From assembly GCA_030636965.1 (NCBI GenBank), contig DAOVVW010000102.1, positions 1 through 5,251 on the forward strand: a stretch of 5,251 bases of DNA. The letters run 5' to 3'. Below, piece after piece: positions 1 to 5,251 of the stretch (positions are counted from its first letter, which is position 1; each line of letters opens with the position of its first letter). Below the pieces are notes generated by a model. It was not told the DNA's origin, searched no databases, and worked only from the letters and a program-made list of their open reading frames with translations. A program made the translations under genes and the position numbers. Origin of the DNA: Pseudomonadota bacterium. GTDB lineage: Bacteria; BMS3Abin14.

Positions 1-188
1 ATTGCGATGAACAGGGTCCCCATATATCCCTCCTTGAACTGCCATGTTGCGGGAATCTGTATGGAGAAGCCGTGCTTGTTGCTCTCATACCTCGTCATCA
101 GGGGGGACACGGCCAGGGCGCTGGACGCAAAGAGGAAAAGAAGCGCCGATACGAGTATAAACTTGAAATCAGGTTTTCCGAATCTCAC
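1..188 (-). CDS. Secreted protein of unknown function, N-terminal part (possible PsbP/DUF1795-like domain)
   Basis: The frame is open from 188 to the window edge and gives 62 residues of a protein that continues outside. I chose GTG at 188-186 because AGGAAGG lies five bases upstream and because this start gives a classic Sec signal peptide: basic and polar residues 2-9 (RFGKPDFK), a hydrophobic core at about 10-22 (FILVSALLFLFAS), and a likely signal peptidase I site after SSALA (residue 26). There is no lipobox cysteine. An in-frame ATG at 260 would add 24 mostly charged residues and has no good ribosome site, so it is less likely. The mature part begins VSPLMTRYES and then has HGFSIQIPATW (39-49), the kind of 'GFSI..P..W' strand seen at the start of PsbP-like and DUF1795-like domains. 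That family assignment rests on one short motif and is tentative. It is the last gene visible on this strand, 103 bases after the DUF362 gene, and probably acts in the periplasm or outside the cell. Confidence 0.72.
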   Translation of the reverse strand, partial: MRFGKPDFKFILVSALLFLFASSALAVSPLMTRYESNKHGFSIQIPATWQFKEGYMGTLFIA

Positions 189-193
189 TTTAT

Positions 194-200
194 CCTTCCT
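194..200 (-). promoter_or_regulatory. Shine-Dalgarno site that decides the GTG start at 188
   Basis: Read on the minus strand, AGGAAGG is followed by ATAAA and then GTG, a five-base spacing. It is the best ribosome binding site in the window and is the main reason to prefer GTG at 188 over the upstream ATG at 260, whose 5' side (CTGGCGTGATT) has only a poor match. Confidence 0.75.
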
Positions 201-210
201 GTTTCCAGGA
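197..210 (-). promoter_or_regulatory. Small GAAA-tetraloop hairpin overlapping the ribosome site
   Basis: On the minus strand TCCTG-GAAA-CAGGA can fold into a five-base-pair stem closed by a GNRA-type tetraloop. Its 3' arm contains the first four bases of the AGGAAGG Shine-Dalgarno site, so folding could partly hide it. The stem is short and may be chance; no regulatory role is shown. Confidence 0.25.
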
Positions 211-291
211 CCTTTTTTTCGGCTGACACTTTTTGTTTCAGCAAGGGCAAGGACCTCCATAATCACGCCAGGGATCTGGATTCTATGGTGG

Positions 292-1068
292 TCAGGAGGA
301 ACCATCCCTCAAGGCGCTGGCAAGAGAAAGATACCTGACGCTGTCGGGATCGTGCCCCAGGATTCGACAGGCCTCGCGGTCTACTTCTATCACATCGGTT
401 CCAGCCAGCAGTTTTCCCAGTGGAGGGTCTGGAACTACTCCGCTGAGGTGTCCACCCTTTGCCCCCTGGCGTGCGTCGATCACAGTCAGGTGAGGCTCCA
501 GATAAAGGATGAGGTCCGCGATAATCTGGTCTTCGTCTCCGTTGTGGACCTGTGATTTCTTGTAGGACCAGTACCCACCATAGTGTTTCGCATGGAGGCA
601 TCCCACCATGTTCTTCAGGCCCAGCGTCGTCCTCGTGATCGTGTGGTCCTTGGCAGGAGGTACCGATACCAGGGCGGCACCCTCCAGGTAGTCAGGCAGA
701 TGTACTTCCCTGTATACGGCTGCCCTGGAGTTAGAGTATGTTTTGACCGGCTGTGAGTCAAGGTCCACCAGTGGCACGCCTATCTCACGGTAACCGTTCC
801 TGTCCATATTGACTATAGTATCTCCCTCTCCGGACCCTTCAGCGACAACTATTTCCGCGTCCAGCCGGTCTGCCAGATAGCGGACCAAAGCTTCAACGCA
901 TCTGACATCGGTGGTTATGGGGGGAGGGCTGCTGTTAACAATGTTTGGTTTGATAATTATTCTTGAAAAATCCGAAAGGGCTTCGACCGCTCCCACTTCG
1001 TCAAGGACGGATTCCATTGCGGAGGGGAACTCGTCGGCTGAGATTATGGACGTTGTTGCGACGGACAT
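292..1068 (-). CDS. DUF362 family protein (no ferredoxin domain)
   Basis: A 258-residue protein read from ATG at 1068 to TGA at 292-294. It carries DUF362 (PF04015) hallmarks through most of its length: a buried strand ending IIIKPNIV (37-44), then PPPITTD (48-54), a glycine-rich EGSGEGDT (77-84), VPPAKDH (136-142) followed by TLGLKNMVG (148-156), a TVIDA strand at about 200, and a C-terminal segment LLAGTDVIEVDREACRILG. The conserved K, D, H and N residues in the middle suggest a binding or catalytic pocket, but the family's biochemical role is not established. Many DUF362 proteins also carry 4Fe-4S ferredoxin motifs; this one has only three scattered cysteines (first at 57 and 157) and no CxxCxxC pattern, so it is the short form. 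No signal peptide or membrane segment is evident, so it is probably cytoplasmic. The frame can be extended to TTG at 1104, but those 12 residues are encoded by the heptamer repeat, so I reject them. Neither start has a visible Shine-Dalgarno site. It lies 163 bases after addA and need not be co-transcribed with it. Confidence 0.88.
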   Translation of the reverse strand: MSVATTSIISADEFPSAMESVLDEVGAVEALSDFSRIIIKPNIVNSSPPPITTDVRCVEALVRYLADRLDAEIVVAEGSGEGDTIVNMDRNGYREIGVPLVDLDSQPVKTYSNSRAAVYREVHLPDYLEGAALVSVPPAKDHTITRTTLGLKNMVGCLHAKHYGGYWSYKKSQVHNGDEDQIIADLILYLEPHLTVIDARQGAKGGHLSGVVPDPPLGKLLAGTDVIEVDREACRILGHDPDSVRYLSLASALRDGSS

Positions 1069-1210
1069 GGTTAACAGTTTCAGGTTTCGGGTTGAAAGTT
1101 TCAAGGGGAAAGTTAGGTGTATCGGAGATTAGAAATTGGAAATTGGAGATTGGACATGGAACATTAGATCATTAGATATTAGAAGTTGAGAGTTAAACGT
1201 TGAACGTTAA
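1069..1210. repeat. Degenerate 7-base tandem repeat filling the addA-DUF362 spacer
   Basis: On the plus strand a 'TT' recurs every seven bases within purine-rich units of the type RRTTRRA. Three blocks are visible. In 1069-1117, units such as ggttaac and ggttgaa place TT at 1071, 1078, 1085, 1092, 1099 and 1113, with GG at the 1106 position. In 1127-1168, units such as aattgga and cattaga place TT at 1129, 1136, 1143, 1150 and 1164, with TG at 1157. In 1170-1210, units such as aagttga and acgttga place TT at 1172, 1179, 1186, 1193, 1200 and 1207. The phase shifts by two bases and then by one base between blocks. Two further units, ctaacaa and ccaacaa (1211-1224), keep the length but switch to an A/C composition. 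In 1127-1210, 26 of 84 bases are G or C, far lower than in the genes. The array begins directly next to the DUF362 ATG and ends a few bases from the addA stop. Confidence 0.82.
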
Positions 1211-1231
1211 CTAACAACCAACAACTCTGGC

Positions 1232-4200
1232 TCAGTCAACCGTGACATATAAACCGAGATCCACGAAATAAAACCCCTTCTCCTTGACACTGAAGCCGGT
1301 AATAGACTCCCAGCTCTCAGAATACAGCTCTATTTGCGAGCGGTAGTGTTGGGCAAGTTTTCCCGCGTCTTCGGCCTTCTTCCCGCCAGTTTTGTAGTCC
1401 ACGATAACCCAGCCGTCAGGTTCTTTGAAGGCCAGATCTATCACCCCGGTGAGCAGGGTGGAGATCTTCTTTCCGTCGTCCACATCCTGTTCCCGGGAAA
1501 GACTAAATGGCACCTCCATCAGCTTGTGCTCGGATGTGGCGGCGCGGCTCCAGACAGGTGAGGCTATTACCGCCTTGACGGATTCGATGGCACGCTCAGC
1601 AAGTTCGGATTCAAGTCCGTTGTCCCGCAGGGCGCCCACTGCAAGGGAATTCAGATCTGCATCCGGATCGGACATGGCAGATTCCAACAGCAGGTGGATA
1701 ACAGTTCCCCATTCAGTACCATGTTCTCCGGCAGGAGGGGTGGATCCTGTGTCCTGCCCGGTCCCAATATTACTGGCGGTGATCTTGATAGAGGTGGGTT
1801 CAGAAGATGCCTTCCACTGGCTGTCGATGGATTCAGATGCCTTGGTCACCTCGCTGCCCCTAATAGTTATGACCTTCCTTGCGGGTGGAACTGCGGGTCC
1901 AGGGTCCTCCAGAACCGGCACATCCTGGAGATGCCCATCGAAGGGTGACCAGTAGCTTTTGTCCTTACCGTCCGACCGCTGAGAAATAATCAGTCGTGAT
2001 CCGGCCCTTGTGGCAGCTACGTAAAGAAGTCGGATCTCCTCATCCTCCAGAAAAGCCCTCTCCATCGGCTCCCACTTCGAATCCCAACCCGGCGCCTGGG
2101 CGATGATCTTTCCGCCCCCCCACATTTTACGTGTTTCGCGAACTGCCAGATAGGCACTGGTTTTGCCCTTTTTCCTGTCAATGTGTCTGAGGACAGGAAA
2201 TTCACGTTTGCCAGTAGTATCTGCTAAAAAAACTATGGGTGCCTCCAGGCCCTTTACCTTGTGGAGGTTCATTAATCTGACTACATCCGGATCGGGGGGC
2301 AAAGCCGTCACGCCATCGTAATTTTCCTCCTTGCTGACAATGTGGCCGAGACAGTCGATGAGATCATCTCTGGTAAACAGTTCATCCCGGCTTGATCTGA
2401 ATAATTCAACAGCCTTGCCGATACTACCTGCAAGGGTGTTGCCGCCGGGATGGAGGGCTGCCGATGCCAGCAGGCCCAGATCCTCTATCATCATGTCCGC
2501 CGCACTCACTGCGGGAAGAGTATCCAGCCAGCGGGAATATTTGTTCAGGCGGGAAAAAGCATCCTCCAGCAGACCAGACTCCTCATTCTCAAGGCCATTC
2601 GGTACCGAAAAGGGTGCTGTGAACTGACCACCTGCCCTTTTAAATGTGTATAGAGTATCGTCACTGATCCCGAAAAGACCACTCCGCAGGACACTTGCAA
2701 CAGCGGAGGAGCTGTATGGTCTGGCAGCGGCCAGGAGACAGGCGAAAAGCAGGTGAAGCTCGGGAACTTCATTCAGTATGCTGCCCCCGGTTACCTCATG
2801 GGGAATGTGAAGGTCCTGAAGGGCCGAAGCATAGCTGCTCAGGTGGATCGTGTTCCTGGTGATAATGAGAAAGTCTCCAGCTGCCGCTGGTAATGATCTT
2901 CCATCGGGTCTCAGCACACCCTGTCCCTCATCAATGGCCCTTCGGATGTATCTGGCTATGAAATCGGCCTCGTAGCGGATGCATTCACGTTTAGTGGAGC
3001 AGGATTCAGGTAACCTGATCACACTGGTGCCGGAAGTGTTGCTTTCGCCGCCGCCGTTGCTCCGGGGATGAAGGGGAACGTATGAGGGGGAGGTGTCACT
3101 GGCTGAGGCAGGAAAACAATCTGTGAAGAAACTGTTTACCCAGTCAATATTCTCCCGTGTGGAGCGGAAGTTAGTAGAAAGCGTAAGGCAGATCCCGCCC
3201 GATCCTTCCATAATATCCTTCACATCGTTGTATGTAGTTATATCAGCCCTTCTGAACCTGTAGATTGATTGTTTCGGGTCCCCCACCACAAAAAGGGAGC
3301 CGGGCAGGGGCTTGCATTTCCTCCAGTTCCTCTCCCGGGGATCGGACGCGGTGAGAAGCAGCATCACCTCTGCCTGTACTGGATCTGTGTCCTGAAACTC
3401 GTCTATGAGCAGGTGCGTGAACCGGTTCTGGAAAAAGGTCCTGACTTCAGGGTTTTCCCTCAAAAGCAGCGCTGACTTTAAAAGCAGGTCCTGAAAATCC
3501 AGGGAGCCGGCCTCCTCCTTCAGTGCTCTGAAGCGGGATAATGCCACAGAAGCGATGGATATTACCGTACTGTATCTATATTCTATCCAGGCCGTCAGGG
3601 CAGGTTGTGCGACCTCGGCCGTGAATCTGTTCCATCGCTCGAGTTCCCCGATAGCCAGTTCACTTCTCTGGGCGCGCGTTTCCCCAGGCCAGTGTTTCTG
3701 AACAATGCCGCTTCTTTCATAACTCCTGAAACGGGAGAGAAGATCCATGAGCCGGACCGGATCTTCTATCTCCACTCCAAGGGCATCCAGGCTTTCCGGA
3801 ATACTCCTGTACACAGGAATTAAGTTATCTCTGCTGTTTCTTGGCGGCGGCGGCAGCTTTAGAGATCTCATGTGGTCGGCATATTCCAGCAATCTGCTGC
3901 TGGCAGTCGTAAGGTCGGGCAGAGCAGCGTCTCCTGTGGGCCAGCTCTCAATATCCACATTGTCTGCCATCTCAATGTAAGCGTTCTCGATCTGTCCGAT
4001 GCTGAGCCCCAGGCGGTCCAACTCCTCCAGGACAGGATCTCCCTCGGCATACAATAACGAACAAAATTCCTCCCAGGCCAGACTCTTAAAGGATGCGCTC
4101 TCCTCTTCTGAAAGCTCGCCGAATCCGGGATCAACGCCTGCTTCCACCGGCCGCTCCCTCAGGAGGCGGGCGCAGAAAGAGTGAATGGTTCCAATAAAGC

Positions 4201-4507
4201 ATCGTTCCGTATTGGAAACTGCATTGTCCAGTCGGGCAAGGGCTTGTCCTGTGGCCCCTTTTACCCTTCCTTCCAGGGCCAGACCGAATCGGGAACGTAA
4301 TTCGGCGGCGGCTTTGCGGGTGAAGGTTACTGCCGCAAGGGTCTCTACCGTACAGCGTCCAGTTTCGATGAGAGCTACCATGCGATTAAGGAGGCTCGTG
4401 GTTTTCCCAGTGCCGGCTGCCGCCTCAACTATGATATTCTTGTCAAGGTCGCTGGTAACAGCTTTCCTCTGATTCCGATCTTTCAGTCCTTTTCCTTCAG
4501 ATGCCAC
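1232..4507 (-). CDS. addA: AddA-type ATP-dependent helicase-nuclease (RecB family)
   Basis: A complete 1091-residue protein, slightly shorter than typical AddA (about 1200). It would use ATP to translocate 3'-5' along DNA and cut one strand, working with AddB to process double-strand ends for RecA loading. Superfamily 1 motifs appear in order: Q-like DRNQRKAV (10-17), Walker A AAAGTGKTT (29-37), motif Ia VTFTRKAAAELR (60-71), GTIHSF (106-111), Walker B DEFQD (369-373), motif III GDPKQSIYRFR (409-419), motif IV NFRSTREN (446-453), motif V LHKVKGLEAP (748-757) and motif VI YVAATRA (829-835). A polar, proline- and serine-rich linker at about 860-930 leads to a RecB-type PD-(D/E)XK nuclease: H938 in GTVIHLLLE, D1024 in GVIDLAF, D1037 and K1039 in VDYKTG, and Q1058/Y1062 in QIELY. 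All catalytic residues are present, so both activities should be intact. The start is GTG, with AGGAG-like purines eight bases upstream. It starts two bases after the addB-like stop, implying translational coupling. The alternative name would be a RecB-like exonuclease V beta subunit, but the neighbour favours AddAB. Confidence 0.95.
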   Translation of the reverse strand: MASEGKGLKDRNQRKAVTSDLDKNIIVEAAAGTGKTTSLLNRMVALIETGRCTVETLAAVTFTRKAAAELRSRFGLALEGRVKGATGQALARLDNAVSNTERCFIGTIHSFCARLLRERPVEAGVDPGFGELSEEESASFKSLAWEEFCSLLYAEGDPVLEELDRLGLSIGQIENAYIEMADNVDIESWPTGDAALPDLTTASSRLLEYADHMRSLKLPPPPRNSRDNLIPVYRSIPESLDALGVEIEDPVRLMDLLSRFRSYERSGIVQKHWPGETRAQRSELAIGELERWNRFTAEVAQPALTAWIEYRYSTVISIASVALSRFRALKEEAGSLDFQDLLLKSALLLRENPEVRTFFQNRFTHLLIDEFQDTDPVQAEVMLLLTASDPRERNWRKCKPLPGSLFVVGDPKQSIYRFRRADITTYNDVKDIMEGSGGICLTLSTNFRSTRENIDWVNSFFTDCFPASASDTSPSYVPLHPRSNGGGESNTSGTSVIRLPESCSTKRECIRYEADFIARYIRRAIDEGQGVLRPDGRSLPAAAGDFLIITRNTIHLSSYASALQDLHIPHEVTGGSILNEVPELHLLFACLLAAARPYSSSAVASVLRSGLFGISDDTLYTFKRAGGQFTAPFSVPNGLENEESGLLEDAFSRLNKYSRWLDTLPAVSAADMMIEDLGLLASAALHPGGNTLAGSIGKAVELFRSSRDELFTRDDLIDCLGHIVSKEENYDGVTALPPDPDVVRLMNLHKVKGLEAPIVFLADTTGKREFPVLRHIDRKKGKTSAYLAVRETRKMWGGGKIIAQAPGWDSKWEPMERAFLEDEEIRLLYVAATRAGSRLIISQRSDGKDKSYWSPFDGHLQDVPVLEDPGPAVPPARKVITIRGSEVTKASESIDSQWKASSEPTSIKITASNIGTGQDTGSTPPAGEHGTEWGTVIHLLLESAMSDPDADLNSLAVGALRDNGLESELAERAIESVKAVIASPVWSRAATSEHKLMEVPFSLSREQDVDDGKKISTLLTGVIDLAFKEPDGWVIVDYKTGGKKAEDAGKLAQHYRSQIELYSESWESITGFSVKEKGFYFVDLGLYVTVD

Positions 4508-4509
4508 CG

Positions 4510-5251
4510 CTATTTCTCCCTCATGGCCCTGATGGGATCGAGTCTGGTGTTTTCAGAATTCTCGAGCTTCGATCTGGCAGCAGCAATCAACGCTTCAGGG
4601 TCAGCCTCACAAAGGCTGCCTGCATAGTTACAGAATTCACAGTCGCTTTTATAGCTGGTTGACAGAAATGTGCCGGTAGAAGCTATCTCACACATGTGAG
4701 ATAAGATCTCGCCGGAGCGGGAAAGGTCCTCGGGGGCAAGAATCATGGATTTACTGCGGGCTTTTGCTGATGGAAAGAGGAACCTGAATGAAGAGACCCT
4801 GGCAAAAGGAGATACGGCTTCAATCAGCCTGTGGCCTGCAAGGGCCAAATACAGAGCGTGCTGAATGACCCTCCCCTGCCAGAAGAGATCGGTCTTTCGG
4901 TATTTTGTGTCGCTGCCGGATTTATAATCAGTGATCACGAATTGATCACTGTCGGGCACATCCGAACGATCGATCCTGTCCAGGCGCCCCCTGGCACGGA
5001 AGGCTCTGCCGCCGGGCAGGTCTACGAGAACGGGCTCATCACTGTCCACCGGGGTAGTATGGCTTATCCCGGGGATACCTATAGAAGCTTCCATGAAAAG
5101 AGGTTCGTGGCTGGCGCAAAATATCTCTTCCTCCCTGAGAAATATCCTTGCCGCCTCCCGGAGGCGCCGCCTGTCCTTTTCCAATGAGCTTTCTCCAGCT
5201 GGCGGATGAACTTTCCTTTTTGCCGCGATCTCCTCTTCCAGAATATTCAGG
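4510..5251 (-). CDS. addB: AddB-like nuclease subunit, C-terminal part
   Basis: The frame is open from the window edge to TAG at 4510-4512 and gives the last 246 residues; the true start lies outside, and the TTG at 5184 is an internal codon. It contains the C-terminal PD-(D/E)XK nuclease (PF12705-like) of AddB proteins: GRLDRID with D91, VITDYKSG with D108 and K110, and QHALY with Q130 and Y134 (numbered from the first complete codon at 5250). It ends with C204-x2-C207-x6-C214, the place where AddB and related iron-sulphur nucleases have three of the four cysteines that hold a 4Fe-4S cluster; the fourth normally lies upstream, and C45 or a residue outside the window could supply it. In AddAB this nuclease cuts the strand complementary to that cut by AddA. 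The position directly before addA, with a two-base gap, supports the AddB assignment. The inactive helicase-like part of AddB cannot be checked here, so another PD-(D/E)XK protein fused to something else is still possible. Confidence 0.85.
   Translation of the reverse strand, partial: LNILEEEIAAKRKVHPPAGESSLEKDRRRLREAARIFLREEEIFCASHEPLFMEASIGIPGISHTTPVDSDEPVLVDLPGGRAFRARGRLDRIDRSDVPDSDQFVITDYKSGSDTKYRKTDLFWQGRVIQHALYLALAGHRLIEAVSPFARVSSFRFLFPSAKARSKSMILAPEDLSRSGEILSHMCEIASTGTFLSTSYKSDCEFCNYAGSLCEADPEALIAAARSKLENSENTRLDPIRAMREK
4516..4521 (-). promoter_or_regulatory. Shine-Dalgarno site for addA inside the end of the upstream gene
   Basis: AGGGAG on the minus strand lies eight bases before the GTG at 4507 and within the last codons of the upstream gene, whose TAG stop is at 4510-4512. 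It supports the GTG start and a coupled addB-addA operon. Confidence 0.7.

Noticed and set aside
218..240. Terminator after the DUF362 gene (GCTGA and TCAGC arms on the minus strand)
   Set aside because: The stem is only five base pairs with a long A-rich loop and is followed by A residues rather than a U tract.
7..555. 182-residue open frame on the plus strand
   Set aside because: It lies antisense to the secreted-protein and DUF362 genes, shows no recognisable motif, and has atypical composition for a protein.
263..601. 112-residue open frame on the minus strand
   Set aside because: It overlaps the DUF362 gene in another frame and gives an arginine-rich sequence typical of an out-of-frame shadow.
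1069..1104. TTG start at 1104 for the DUF362 gene
   Set aside because: The added 12 residues are encoded by the heptamer repeat, there is no ribosome site before the TTG, and family similarity begins after the ATG at 1068.
1172..1209. Promoter on the minus strand within the repeats (TTCAAC, 17 bases, TAATAT)
   Set aside because: Only about three and four of six bases match the sigma-70 consensus, and AT-rich repeats give such matches easily.
1069..1224. A CRISPR-like array
   Set aside because: The units are 7 bases long, contiguous and degenerate, with no long identical repeats separated by unique spacers.
1425..1955. 176-residue open frame on the plus strand
   Set aside because: It is antisense to the nuclease and linker part of addA, which is clearly the real coding frame.
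4510..5184. A complete 224-residue small nuclease starting at TTG 5184
   Set aside because: The frame stays open for the remaining 22 codons to the window edge, so TTG is more likely an internal leucine of a larger AddB-like protein.
4831..5187. 118-residue open frame on the plus strand
   Set aside because: It is antisense to the AddB-like nuclease domain, whose catalytic motifs mark the true frame.

Overview
The window holds four protein-coding genes, all on the minus strand, so transcription runs from position 5251 towards position 1. Two are cut by the window edges. Together they form a bacterial stretch with a two-gene double-strand-break repair unit (AddB-like then AddA), a conserved DUF362-family protein of unknown function, and the start of a secreted protein.

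Layout in the direction of transcription: (1) 5251-4510, the C-terminal part of an AddB-like nuclease with a PD-(D/E)XK core and a cysteine cluster expected to bind a 4Fe-4S cluster. (2) Only two bases later, 4507-1232, a complete AddA-type helicase-nuclease starting at GTG, with all the UvrD/RecB superfamily 1 helicase motifs and a C-terminal RecB-type nuclease. The two products would act together as one helicase-nuclease that resects broken DNA ends for RecA-dependent recombination. (3) 1231-1069, an intergenic spacer made almost entirely of degenerate 7-base repeats in three successive phase blocks. It is AT-rich compared with the genes and is the most unusual thing in the window. (4) 1068-292, a DUF362 protein whose ATG sits exactly where the repeats stop and has no recognisable Shine-Dalgarno sequence. 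(5) 291-189, a short spacer ending in a strong Shine-Dalgarno site. (6) 188-1, the start of an exported protein read from GTG, with a clear Sec signal peptide followed by a short motif resembling PsbP/DUF1795-like domains.

Organism: the balanced GC content, the addB-addA order, the stand-alone DUF362 protein and the heptamer-rich spacer would suit a deltaproteobacterial (Desulfobacterota-like) or related environmental anaerobe, but this is weak inference and no taxonomic marker gene is present. I see no RNA gene, insertion sequence, CRISPR array or convincing terminator. The window is not a novel defence or mobile system; apart from the repeat-filled spacer it looks like ordinary chromosome.
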